Source: Pseudomonadota bacterium
GTDB taxonomy: Bacteria; Pseudomonadota; Gammaproteobacteria; Burkholderiales; Burkholderiaceae_C
DNA: 64,000 nt
NCBI GenBank assembly: GCA_963205115.1
Contig: CAUJHV010000007.1
Location: forward strand, 1 to 64,000
Direction of reading: 5' to 3'
The notes below the pieces were generated by a model. That model was not told the DNA's origin. It searched no databases and saw only the letters and a list, made by a program, of their open reading frames with translations. The translations under genes were made by a program, and so were the position numbers. Shown here piece after piece: positions 17,351 to 25,422 of the stretch (the first letter of the stretch is position 1; every line of letters starts with the position of its first letter).

Positions 17351-18346
17351 ATGCAGGCGTACCGGGCGCCGCCCTGGTTGCCAGGAGGCAACCTGCAGAC
17401 CATCTGGCCGGCGATGTGGTCGCGTCGGTATGTCGGCCCGGCACCGCGCTACCGGCGCGAACGCTGGGACACGCCGGACGGCGATTTCATCGATGTCGAT
17501 TTTGCGGAAGGGCCGCACCAGGCACCCGACGCGCCACTGCTGGTGCTCTTCCATGGCCTGGAGGGCTCGTCGGCGAGCCACTATGCACAAGCCTTCGCAC
17601 ACGAGGCGCGCAGCTGCGGCCTGGCCTATGCAGTGCCGCATTTCCGGGGCTGCTCGGGCGAGCTGAACCGCGCGCCGCGCGCGTACCACTCGGGCGACTT
17701 CGAGGAAATCGGTTGGATCCTCGCCCGGCTGCGCCAGCGCGCCGCGCAGCCGGTGCTGGCCGTGGGCGTCTCGCTGGGCGGCAATGCGCTGCTGCGCTGG
17801 GCCGAAGAAGCGGGGGAGTCCGCGGGACGCATCGCACGTGCCGTGGCAGCCGTGTGTGCGCCCATCGATCTGGCCGCAGGCGGCCACGCCATCGGCCACG
17901 GCTTCAACCGCCTGGCCTACACGCGCATGTTCCTGCAGACCATGAAACCCAAGGCCCTGGCCAAGCTGGCGCAGCATCCCGGCCTGTTCGATGGCCCGCG
18001 GCTGCAGCGCGCGCGCACGCTCTATGAGTTCGACGACATCTTCACGGCGCCGTTGCACGGCTTTCGCAACACCGACGACTACTGGAAGCGCGGGTCGGCC
18101 AAGCCGCATCTGCACCGCATCCGCATCCCGGCGCTGGTGCTGAATGCCCGCAACGACCCATTCGTGCCCGCAGCCAGCCTGCCCGGGGTCAGCGAGGTCG
18201 GGCCCTGCGTGACGCTGTGGCAACCGGCGCACGGCGGACACGTCGGCTTTCCGTCAGGCCCCTGGCCCGGCCACGTGCTGAGCCTGCCGCAGGGCGTGCT
18301 GGGCTGGATGCGCCCGGTCTGGGCAGGGGCTCCAACGGCCGCGTAA
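17351..18346 (+). CDS. YheT family alpha/beta hydrolase
   Basis: 331-residue hydrolase. The N-terminal PPWLPGGNLQTIWPAMWSRR is diagnostic of the YheT/ABHD1-3 branch. Nucleophile Ser is in VGVSLGGNALLRW, the acid is probably Asp in NARNDPFVP and the catalytic His in HGGHVGFPSG. Relatives act on carboxyl esters; the physiological substrate is unknown. No signal peptide. It follows the NTF2-like gene by four bases and precedes the next gene by nine. Confidence 0.93.
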   Translation: MQAYRAPPWLPGGNLQTIWPAMWSRRYVGPAPRYRRERWDTPDGDFIDVDFAEGPHQAPDAPLLVLFHGLEGSSASHYAQAFAHEARSCGLAYAVPHFRGCSGELNRAPRAYHSGDFEEIGWILARLRQRAAQPVLAVGVSLGGNALLRWAEEAGESAGRIARAVAAVCAPIDLAAGGHAIGHGFNRLAYTRMFLQTMKPKALAKLAQHPGLFDGPRLQRARTLYEFDDIFTAPLHGFRNTDDYWKRGSAKPHLHRIRIPALVLNARNDPFVPAASLPGVSEVGPCVTLWQPAHGGHVGFPSGPWPGHVLSLPQGVLGWMRPVWAGAPTAA

Positions 18347-18355
18347 GCTAGCCCC

Positions 18356-18916
18356 ATGGACCCCATCGTCGAAGCTGCGCTGCGCAAGTGGCCCCATGTG
18401 CCGTACTGTTATGGCTGGCTGGCACTGGACGCGCGCGGGCAGTGGTTCATGCGCGACGAACGCATCCAGGCCGCCGGGCCGTTCCCGCGCGTCAAGGGCA
18501 GCCGCATCCAGCACGAGAAATTGCTGGGCTTCATCCACCGCAACTATGCGATCGACCCGGCGGGCGCGGCCTTCTTCCAGAACGGCCCGCAGCGCGTGTA
18601 CGTGGAGCTCGAAGCCACGCCATGGATCTGGCGCGTCGATGGCACGCCCGGGTCCTGGCAGGTGACGGCCCACACCGGCACGGCGGCGGCACGGGTGGAC
18701 AGTGCCTGGCTGGATGCGGAAGGCCGCGTGTACCTGTCGACCGACCAGGGCTTCGGCATCGTGCACAGCCTGGACATGCTCGCGGCCGCAGAGGCGCTGG
18801 AACACGGCGACTGGCCGCTGCAGGACTGCCGGGCCGACGACCTGCCTGCGCGCTTCGGCTTCGTACGCACACCCGCGCCGCCCACGCCGCCCGCGGCACC
18901 GGCGTCACCCGCCTGA
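18356..18916 (+). CDS. Conserved protein of unknown function (DUF2946-like naming uncertain)
   Basis: 186 residues, soluble. Recognisable as a Burkholderiales-type conserved protein by ALRKWPHVPYCYGWLALDAR, GPFPRVKGSRIQHEKLLGFI and NGPQRVYVELEATPWIWR; I am not certain of its Pfam number. The C-terminus is a low-complexity Pro/Ala tail (PAPPTPPAAPASPA). It is the last gene of the purU chain and converges on the cytochrome gene across 147 bases. No functional motif can be named. Confidence 0.7.
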   Translation: MDPIVEAALRKWPHVPYCYGWLALDARGQWFMRDERIQAAGPFPRVKGSRIQHEKLLGFIHRNYAIDPAGAAFFQNGPQRVYVELEATPWIWRVDGTPGSWQVTAHTGTAAARVDSAWLDAEGRVYLSTDQGFGIVHSLDMLAAAEALEHGDWPLQDCRADDLPARFGFVRTPAPPTPPAAPASPA

Positions 18917-18986
18917 CGAGCGCTGAACGCGCGTCGCCCACGGGCGATTCGCGAAGGCGCTTGAAGCCAACCCACACCAACGAAAA

Positions 18987-19006
18987 CGCCGCCCACACAG
19001 GCGGCG
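18987..19006 (-). terminator. Intrinsic terminator for the cytochrome gene
   Basis: Perfect 7-bp stem CGCCGCC / GGCGGCG with a 6-base loop; on the minus strand it is followed by TTTTCGTT. It lies 58 bases beyond the cytochrome stop. Confidence 0.65.
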
Positions 19007-19063
19007 CTGACGCGTCACGGCAGCCGCAGCAACCGCCCCGTGGGCGGCCTCAGGCGGCAGGAC

Positions 19064-19618
19064 TCACTTGCCGGCGGCGGATGCCGCGGCCGCGGGGGCC
19101 TGGGGTTCGTCGAGCTTGGCGCCGCCCTGGTTGGCCAGGTAGACCACCGCACGCGCGATTTCGAAATCGCTGAAGTCGCCGCCGCCCTGCGGGCTCATCG
19201 CGCCCTTGCCCTTCAGCGCCGAGGTCAGCAGCGCCTCGAAGCCGGTCTTCACGCGCGGCGCCCAGGCGGCCGCATCGCCGACCTTGGGTGCGCCGGCAGC
19301 GCCAGAGACGTGGCAGGCCGCGCACTGGGCCTGGAAGACCTGTTCGCCGGTTTTCATGGCGCCGGGATTCGACGCATCCTTGAGCACCACCTGGGCCACC
19401 GGCATGATGCGGCGCGCCACTGCCTCGTCGGCCAGCGCCTCGGTGCCGGCCGCCGGGCGATTGCCCCAGGCCACAAAATTGACCAGCGCGATGATCAACA
19501 GCACCGGCACGACAAAGGCCAGACCCACGGCCCACATCAGCTGACGCGGTGTGCGGATCGGGCCTTCATGGCTCTCGTGACTGGCGTCGGTATGTCCGGT
19601 GCTGTGGGACTCGCTCAT
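19064..19618 (-). CDS. Membrane-anchored c-type cytochrome (cytochrome c5-like)
   Basis: 184 residues. A His-rich cytoplasmic N-terminus (HSTGHTDASHESHEG) is followed by one uncleaved helix (about 28-49), then a periplasmic class I cytochrome domain with Cys 99-x-x-Cys 102-His 103 (AQCAACHVSG) and probable axial Met 141 (KGKGAMSPQGG). The C-terminus is an Ala-rich tail. The pattern is that of cytochrome c5/CycB-type electron carriers to terminal oxidases. GAGGA lies before the ATG. No other respiratory gene is adjacent. Confidence 0.88.
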   Translation of the reverse strand: MSESHSTGHTDASHESHEGPIRTPRQLMWAVGLAFVVPVLLIIALVNFVAWGNRPAAGTEALADEAVARRIMPVAQVVLKDASNPGAMKTGEQVFQAQCAACHVSGAAGAPKVGDAAAWAPRVKTGFEALLTSALKGKGAMSPQGGGDFSDFEIARAVVYLANQGGAKLDEPQAPAAAASAAGK

Positions 19619-19801
19619 GTCTTCCTCGGTATGAGACAACCGGCGTTGGCCTGATGCAAACGCCGTGCTGAAAACCTGCCACACGCGGCAGTGGCGCGGC
19701 CCCCGAACTGACCGTGGAAACGTCGCATGCCGACGGTCCGCGGGGACTGCAAAGTGCAACCTGCAAGTATATGCGGCGACTCTGACACCGCCCCAGGCGG
19801 C

Positions 19802-19807
19802 TAGAAT
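19802..19807 (+). promoter_or_regulatory. Possible tRNA promoter (-10 box)
   Basis: TAGAAT ends 13 bases before the mature 5' end of the tRNA. CTGACA at 19782-19787 is a candidate -35 but the spacing is only 14. The rest of the gap back to the cytochrome start shows nothing else. Confidence 0.45.
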
Positions 19808-19820
19808 GCGAGGCTACCTG

Positions 19821-19895
19821 GCGACCGTGGTGAAGTGGATATCATGCGGCCCTCCGAAGGCCGCGTCGCAAGTTCGATCCTTGCCGGTCGCGCCA
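19821..19895 (+). tRNA. tRNA-Arg (anticodon CCG)
   Basis: A full cloverleaf can be drawn. Acceptor GCGACCG / CGGTCGC, D stem GTGA / TCAT (one G-U pair), anticodon stem CGGCC / GGCCG around loop CTCCGAA giving anticodon CCG (reads CGG), a 4-base variable loop CGTC, T stem GCAAG / CTTGC around TTCGATC, discriminator G and encoded CCA (19893-19895). Total 75 bases. It stands alone between the divergent cytochrome gene and the convergent VOC gene. The 126 bases downstream hold no integrase-like sequence. Confidence 0.93.
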
Positions 19896-20021
19896 GGCCC
19901 GCCACCCGAACCGCCGCGTCTGCACGCGTCAGGTGCAGCGCGGAACGCGCCTGCCAGCACGCGGGCGGCACAAACAACCCCCTCCCCACCCTCGCCGAAT
20001 CGCGGCTGACACGCCGCGGAT

Positions 20022-20696
20022 TCACTCGCCTGGCGGCGCGCTCGACAGCGTCACCGGCCCGTGTGGTGTCTGCAGCGTGACGCGCAGCGCGGGTGCGTCG
20101 GGGTTGTCCACCCAGCGCACCCCGCGCGGGCGCAGCAGCTGACGCACGCGCGTATCCAGCCCGGCCATCTCCACCGCCTGCAGCTGCAATGGCGATGCCG
20201 GCATCGCATCGGCCGGATGCTCGCCCTGCCACTGGATCAGCGGTGGCAGCGCCCCATCCGCCGCCAGGGCACCGTCGGCGCGCACCAGCAGTCGCCAGCG
20301 CAGCGGACCGCTGGGCGTGTCGCGCGACAGGGCCAGCGGCTCACCCGGGTCCAGGCCCAGGTGGATCAGACCCCAGCGCAGCATCTCGACGTTGTCGCTG
20401 CGCTGGACCGCCTGCACCAGGCGCGGCGCCTGCCGAACGCTTGACATCAGCCGCGGGTCGCCCATGCCGAACCAGCGCGGTCGCCCGGGTGGCGGGGCCT
20501 GCGGGTCCACGGCCAGGATCTCGAGATAGGCGCGCGGAAACCCGGGGCTGTCGATGCGCAGCAGCCGGTTGTGCGTGCCCATCGTCGCGTGCCGTCCGCC
20601 CGGGCCGGGCGCCACACCCAGCACGGACTCGCACCAGCGCGCGCCCTGCTCGAGGCTGTCGGCCACGAAGACGAGGTGATCGAGTTCGGTATTCAC
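20022..20696 (-). CDS. VOC/glyoxalase-like domain protein
   Basis: 224 residues. The N-terminal half begins MNTELDHLVFVADSLEQGAR and continues WCESVLGVAPGPGGRHATMGTHNRLL, the beta-alpha-beta-beta-beta unit of the glyoxalase-like (PF13468-type) family, with His 7 and the GRHATMGTHN segment as possible metal ligands. The C-terminal half contains a second, more diverged module. Reaction unknown; relatives include lyases and dioxygenases. It lies 34 bases downstream of the CMD-protein stop on the same strand, so it is probably the last gene of the catabolic cluster. Confidence 0.8.
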   Translation of the reverse strand: MNTELDHLVFVADSLEQGARWCESVLGVAPGPGGRHATMGTHNRLLRIDSPGFPRAYLEILAVDPQAPPPGRPRWFGMGDPRLMSSVRQAPRLVQAVQRSDNVEMLRWGLIHLGLDPGEPLALSRDTPSGPLRWRLLVRADGALAADGALPPLIQWQGEHPADAMPASPLQLQAVEMAGLDTRVRQLLRPRGVRWVDNPDAPALRVTLQTPHGPVTLSSAPPGE

Positions 20697-20730
20697 GGGC
20701 GTCTCCTCGGGCTGCGCGCTTCCGCGCCGG

Positions 20731-21861
20731 TCAGGCCTTGGGAACGGGCTCGCCCAGGTTGTGCATCAGCCGGTTGGCCCAGCCGAAGATGGCCACCGCC
20801 TGCAGCAGGTCGATGAGGTCCTGATCGCCCAGGCCCTGCGCGCGCAGCGGCTCGAGGTCCACCGCGCCCAGCGACTGCGGCCGCAGCGTCACGGCGCGCG
20901 CCAACCGGGCGATGGCCTGCTCGCGCGGCGTGCTGCCCGCCGTGGCCGGATCGGTGAAGACCTGCTCGACCGTGTCGGTGCGCCGCGCGAGCTGGGCATA
21001 GCGCTGCGCATGCACGGAGGTGCAGTAGACACAGCCGTTGGTCACCGACACCACCAGGGCGCCCAGTTCGCGCTCGGCGCGCGGCAGGCCGCCAGGCGCA
21101 TACATGATCGCGTTGTAGGCGGTGGAGCGGTGCCGCAGCATCGTCGGCTGGTGGACCAGCGTCAGGTAGTAGTCGGAGCTGCGCGCCTGCGCGTGGCTCT
21201 CGTCGAGCACCGCCAGCTGCAGCGGCGTGGCGGCATCCACCTGCACGGGCAGCAGCCAGGACCGCCAGTCGAGTGTCTCGTTGGTGAAGCCATTGATGCG
21301 GATGATGGCGGCGGCACCGGCCGCAGGGGCCACCGTCGATGCCGCAGCCGTGCGCGAGGCCTCATCGGCCGACCCGGCCACGGCTGCGCGCGGCTGCGCG
21401 AGGGCCCGCAGCCCCGCGACCACACGCGTCTGGTACGACAGGAAAGCCACCAGCTGCGCCAGCGCCACGATCGCCGCGTCGCCCAGCCCGGCCGCCTTCA
21501 ACGCCAGCAGCGCGGCGCGGTCGCCACGGCGCGGCTCCAGCGTCAGCGTGGCCGCCCATTCACGCATTGCGCCCAGTGCCGGACTTGCGGTCTCCGCGGC
21601 ACGCGCCGGCTCGTCCAGCAGTCGCCGGTAATGCGTGGCCAGCGTACCCGCGCCGGCCGCTTCGCAGCAGCGCACGGCCACGCGCAGACGGTCCGCAGGG
21701 CTCAGGCCCTCCACGGGTTCGAAGAGCAGCGCGTCATGGCTGGCCTGCGTGGCGTCGACCACCGTCTGGCGGAATCGCCGCGCGGCGTGCAGCGCACCGC
21801 CGGCCGTCAAGCCGGCCGCCGCGTCGATGACATCGGGTGAAACGTCGTGGGCAGAACTCAT
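20731..21861 (-). CDS. Fused double CMD / AhpD-like peroxidase protein
   Basis: 376 residues with two related all-helical halves. Residues about 10-155 form a CMD-like domain with no CxxC (MSSAHDVSPDVIDAAAGLTA, FLSYQTRVVAGL). An Ala-rich linker (about 158-186) leads to a second domain with the AhpD-type redox motif Cys 277-x-x-Cys 280 and His 284 (NGCVYCTSVHAQRYAQ). The two halves resemble the CMD protein (Avi_7170-type) and alkylhydroperoxidase-domain protein (Avi_7169-type) families, which I recall as usually separate genes; that match is from memory. The start overlaps the flavoprotein stop by ATGA, so the two are coupled. Confidence 0.82.
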   Translation of the reverse strand: MSSAHDVSPDVIDAAAGLTAGGALHAARRFRQTVVDATQASHDALLFEPVEGLSPADRLRVAVRCCEAAGAGTLATHYRRLLDEPARAAETASPALGAMREWAATLTLEPRRGDRAALLALKAAGLGDAAIVALAQLVAFLSYQTRVVAGLRALAQPRAAVAGSADEASRTAAASTVAPAAGAAAIIRINGFTNETLDWRSWLLPVQVDAATPLQLAVLDESHAQARSSDYYLTLVHQPTMLRHRSTAYNAIMYAPGGLPRAERELGALVVSVTNGCVYCTSVHAQRYAQLARRTDTVEQVFTDPATAGSTPREQAIARLARAVTLRPQSLGAVDLEPLRAQGLGDQDLIDLLQAVAIFGWANRLMHNLGEPVPKA

Positions 21862-23345
21862 CGTGATCCGTCTCCAGGCAGCGGCGAGGCCACCCATTCG
21901 TCGCCGAACACCTCGGGCTCGGCATAGGCCTGCATGCGCGCGAAATGCGCCTCGATATCTTCGGCATACAACAGCCCGGCCAGGCTCTGCGCCAGGCGCA
22001 CCGCGCCTTCGCTGATGGCCGGGATGTCGCCGGTGATGACGCCCAGGGACAGGGCCGCCGGGTAGGCGAAGCAGTGGATGCGATCCAGCCCGGGGGCATC
22101 GACGCCGTCGCGCGCGCGGAATTCGAAATCGGGGCCCAGGTCGGGCGAGGCGGACAGCTCGGCGTTCTCCTGGCCTGGCGCCGGCGCATGGCGGTCGCGC
22201 CACAGCCGCACCTGACCGGCGATGTGGCGCAGCATCGGGCGCTGCGACCAGTCCACTGCAAAACCGGTGGCAAAGATCAGGTGGTCCAGCGCGATCGGGC
22301 CGGCCGAGGTGGCGACCTGCAGCGCGCCGTCCGCCCACTGCGCGCCCTGCACGGCACAACCCAGGTGGAAGAAGGCGTTGGCATGCCGCGAGACACGCAG
22401 CGTGCTGTTGCGGGGCGGGGGCACCTGCTGCACGTGGATGTAATGCCGCACACGCCACTTCCACGCGTCCGGCAGCCGGCCATGGCCGTGCACGAAACCG
22501 GGGCTGCCGGCGCCCTTGCCCTTGTTGATGCGCGGAATGTCCGGCCGGCGCACCAGCAGGTGCACCCGCGCGGCGCCGTGCTCCAGCGCCGTTCCCGCAC
22601 TGTCCATCGCCGAGGCCCCGGCGCCGACCACGCCCACGCGCAGGCCGCGCAGCCGCGCGTAGTCCATCTCGTCGGCCGAGTGCGACCAGCTCGCGCTGGG
22701 CAGCGCCTGCGCCCAGTCCGGCACCCAGGGCCCGCCCAGGCCGGCGCGGCCGGTGGCCAGCACCACGCGGCGCGCCCAGACAGCGATCCCGCGCCCGCCG
22801 GCCGCCATGCGCAGTTCCACCAGGCCATCGGCACGCGGCCAGATGTCGGTGACGCGGTGGCCGTTGTGCACCTGCAGCGCCAGCACCTGGCGGTACCAGC
22901 GCAGATAGTCCATCCACTGCACGCGCGGGATCTTGTCCAGCGCGTCCCAGGCCGCGCGGCCGAACTGCGCCTCGAACCAGGCGCGGAAAGTCAGCGACGG
23001 GATGCCCAGCGCGGGTCCGGCCAGCTGCTTGGGCGAACGCAGCGTCTCCATGCGCGCCGTCGTCACCCAGGGGCCCTCGAAGCCGGCCGGCGACTCGTCG
23101 TAGATCGCCACCGTCATGCCGCGCTGCTGCAGCGCCGCCGCCAGCGCCAGGCCCGCCATGCCGGCGCCGATGACCGCCACGTCCACCACCGGCTGCCCGG
23201 CGTGTGCGCGCGGCAAGGTCCAGCGTGGCGCGGGCAGCTGCAGGCAGGCCATCTCGTAGGCCAGGCGCTGCTCGAGCGCCGGCAATCCGGCCGCAAGGCC
23301 GGCGGCGGGTGCGTTGTCGGTGCTGGGCGCTGAGGGTTCGATCAT
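21858..23345 (-). CDS. FAD/NAD(P)-binding flavoprotein, monooxygenase-like
   Basis: 495 residues. An N-terminal FAD-binding dinucleotide motif (VAVIGAGMAGLALAAAL, Gly 60-62-65) and a second NAD(P)-binding motif around residue 265 (GVVGAGASAMDSAGTALEHG) give the two-Rossmann pattern of class B flavin monooxygenases and YdhS/lysine-hydroxylase-like proteins. The Baeyer-Villiger fingerprint FxGxxxHxxxWP is not evident (WSHSADEMDYARL is the nearest), so the reaction is open. Coupled to the CMD-protein gene by a 4-base overlap and 40 bases after the dehydrogenase stop. Confidence 0.82.
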   Translation of the reverse strand: MIEPSAPSTDNAPAAGLAAGLPALEQRLAYEMACLQLPAPRWTLPRAHAGQPVVDVAVIGAGMAGLALAAALQQRGMTVAIYDESPAGFEGPWVTTARMETLRSPKQLAGPALGIPSLTFRAWFEAQFGRAAWDALDKIPRVQWMDYLRWYRQVLALQVHNGHRVTDIWPRADGLVELRMAAGGRGIAVWARRVVLATGRAGLGGPWVPDWAQALPSASWSHSADEMDYARLRGLRVGVVGAGASAMDSAGTALEHGAARVHLLVRRPDIPRINKGKGAGSPGFVHGHGRLPDAWKWRVRHYIHVQQVPPPRNSTLRVSRHANAFFHLGCAVQGAQWADGALQVATSAGPIALDHLIFATGFAVDWSQRPMLRHIAGQVRLWRDRHAPAPGQENAELSASPDLGPDFEFRARDGVDAPGLDRIHCFAYPAALSLGVITGDIPAISEGAVRLAQSLAGLLYAEDIEAHFARMQAYAEPEVFGDEWVASPLPGDGSR

Positions 23346-23385
23346 GCGGTCAGGTCCTTCCGGTCGGGCAGGCCAGGCGGCAAGG

Positions 23386-24240
23386 CTACTGCGCCAGCAC
23401 CTGCACGCCGGCTGCGTCGCCATGGCGCTGCCGAGCGGCGTCCACGGCTACCACCGCCGCATCGAGCAAGGGCGCGGACAGGCCGCAGGCCCGCGCCTCG
23501 GCCCGCGCCAGGCGCAGGTCCTTGGCCAGCAGGCCCAGCGTGAAGGTCACCGCGCCATCGCCCGACAGCATGCGCGGCAGGTAGTTCTCGAAGATCGTGC
23601 TGAAACCCGTGCCACCGGCCAGCGCCTGCTGCAGCCGCTCGGCCGGCAGCCCGGCAGCGCGTGCCAGGCGCATCCCGTCGGCCACACCCAGCAAGGCGCC
23701 CACCATCAGCGTCTGGTTGATCAGCTTCATGCGGTAGCCGCTGCCAGGCCCGCCGCAATCGACGATGCGCGCCGCCACGGCCTGCAGCAGCGCGGCGGCG
23801 CGCTCACGCGCAGCAGCCTCGCCACCGACGAAGGTGGTCAGCGTGCCGCGCTGCGCACCGGCCACACCGCCGGTGACCGGTGCGTCGATGACGGCCAGGC
23901 CATGCGCAGCGGCTTCGCGCTGCGCGGCCTCGGCCGTCGCGGGCGCGGCCGTGCTCATGTCGACGAACAGGGTGCCCGGCCGTGCCGCGGGCATCGCCAT
24001 CGCGTGCAGCTGCTGCACGTCGGCCGGGCCGCCAACGATGGTCACGACGATGTCGCAGGCCTGCGCGAGCGCCTGTGGGGTCTCGGCAACCGTAGCGCCG
24101 GCCGCCTGCAGGTCCTGCGCGGCTTCTGGTCGTCGGGCCCACACGGTCAGCGGCAGGCCGGCGCCGATCACGCGCCGCGCCATCGGTGCGCCCATGCGAC
24201 CCAGGCCGATCCAGCCGATGCGTGGGCCCGCGTCGCTCAC
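23386..24240 (-). CDS. NAD(P)-dependent beta-hydroxyacid dehydrogenase (HIBADH family)
   Basis: 284 residues. Rossmann motif GWIGLGRMGAPMARR at the N-terminus, substrate-binding signature DAPVTGGVAGAQRGTL, and catalytic Lys in GSGYRMKLINQTLM identify the 3-hydroxyisobutyrate/tartronate-semialdehyde reductase family. It oxidises or reduces a 3-hydroxy acid; the exact substrate is unknown. The gene sits between the Bug-type binding protein (61 bases upstream) and the flavoprotein, which suggests a shared catabolic route. Confidence 0.88.
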   Translation of the reverse strand: MSDAGPRIGWIGLGRMGAPMARRVIGAGLPLTVWARRPEAAQDLQAAGATVAETPQALAQACDIVVTIVGGPADVQQLHAMAMPAARPGTLFVDMSTAAPATAEAAQREAAAHGLAVIDAPVTGGVAGAQRGTLTTFVGGEAAARERAAALLQAVAARIVDCGGPGSGYRMKLINQTLMVGALLGVADGMRLARAAGLPAERLQQALAGGTGFSTIFENYLPRMLSGDGAVTFTLGLLAKDLRLARAEARACGLSAPLLDAAVVAVDAARQRHGDAAGVQVLAQ

Positions 24241-24301
24241 CCGCGTGACTCCGCGGCCCGTGTGCCATGGCCGTCGCCTGGCATCGGCGAACGGCCTTGG
24301 G

Positions 24302-25366
24302 TCATTTCACTTCGATCTTGGCGTCGCGCACGATGCGACCCCACTTGTCGATCTCGGCGGCCAGGTGGTCGGCCAGCTGCCGGGACGTGCCGCCCAGCGG
24401 CGTGGCGCCCATGTCCGCCAGACGCTTGCGCACGGCGGGGTCGGCCAGGACCTCGTTGGCAGCGGCATTCATGCGCTCGATCACCGGCGCCGGCGTGCCC
24501 TTGGGCGCCAGCAGCGCAAACCAGGTCGACGACATCAGCTTGGGCGCGCCGAGTTCGACCATGGTCGGCACATCGGGCAGGGCGGGCGAACGCTGCGGCG
24601 CCATGACCGCGATGGCCCGCACGCGGCCGGCCTTGATCTGCGTGGCGATGCCCGGGATCAGCTGGAACATCAGCTGCAGCTCACCGCTGATCAGGTTGGT
24701 CGTGGCATTGCCCGGGTTCGAAAACGGCACGTGGACCATCTGCGTGCCGTACTCGCGCATGTACAGCTCGCCGGCCAGGTGCATGGAGCTGCCGATGCCC
24801 GTGGAGCCGAAGCTCAGCTTGCCGGGGTTGGCCAGCGCGTAGCGGGTGAATTCCGCCATGTCCTTGGCCGGCAGGTCGTTGTTGACGACCAGGATGTTGG
24901 GCACGTCGGCCACCAGCACGATGGGCACGAAGTCGCGCTGCGAGTCGTAGCCCATCTGCTTGTACATCGCCTGGTTCACCGCCAGCGTGCCGGCCCAGGA
25001 GAACAGGAAGTGGTAGCCGTCGGCGGGCGCCTGGGTCGCCGCGGTGGCGCCGATGTTGCCGTTGGCGCCGGGTTTGTTGTCGATGACGATCGAAGTCTTC
25101 AGCCGCTTGCCCAGTTCCTCGGCCACCGCACGCGCGATGGTGTCGCCGGTACCGCTGCCGCCCGGCGTCGGAACGATCAGGCGCAGCGTCTTGCCGGCCG
25201 CCGGCCAGTCCTGCGCCAGGGCCGGCGTGGCCGTCAGCGCGGTGACCACCGCCGTGGCCAGGGCGGCCGACGCGGATCGCCAGGCGCGTGCGGCCCGCGG
25301 ACGCGCCACGCGGGCCAGGCCTTGGAGCAGCGCCGCAGCTTGCACGGGCAGGAAGGGTTGGGGCAT
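24302..25366 (-). CDS. Bug-family (tripartite tricarboxylate) substrate-binding protein
   Basis: 354 residues, periplasmic. A long N-terminus with Arg-rich region, hydrophobic core and ATPALAQ-DWP as probable signal cleavage precedes the binding domain, which begins KTLRLIVPTPGGSGTGDTIA, the Bug hallmark. Other signatures: IVIDNKPGANGNIGA, DGYHFLFSW, PGKLSFGSTGIGSS. Bug proteins bind carboxylates, often with partner permeases elsewhere in the genome. I chose ATG 25366, which has GGAG nine bases upstream; ATG 25372 and 25393 are alternatives. No tctAB-like permease gene is adjacent. Confidence 0.88.
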   Translation of the reverse strand: MPQPFLPVQAAALLQGLARVARPRAARAWRSASAALATAVVTALTATPALAQDWPAAGKTLRLIVPTPGGSGTGDTIARAVAEELGKRLKTSIVIDNKPGANGNIGATAATQAPADGYHFLFSWAGTLAVNQAMYKQMGYDSQRDFVPIVLVADVPNILVVNNDLPAKDMAEFTRYALANPGKLSFGSTGIGSSMHLAGELYMREYGTQMVHVPFSNPGNATTNLISGELQLMFQLIPGIATQIKAGRVRAIAVMAPQRSPALPDVPTMVELGAPKLMSSTWFALLAPKGTPAPVIERMNAAANEVLADPAVRKRLADMGATPLGGTSRQLADHLAAEIDKWGRIVRDAKIEVK

Positions 25367-25422
25367 GTTCATCGACTCCACGAAATGAGGCATCAGGCGC
25401 ATCTTGGCATGGGCGGCGGCGC

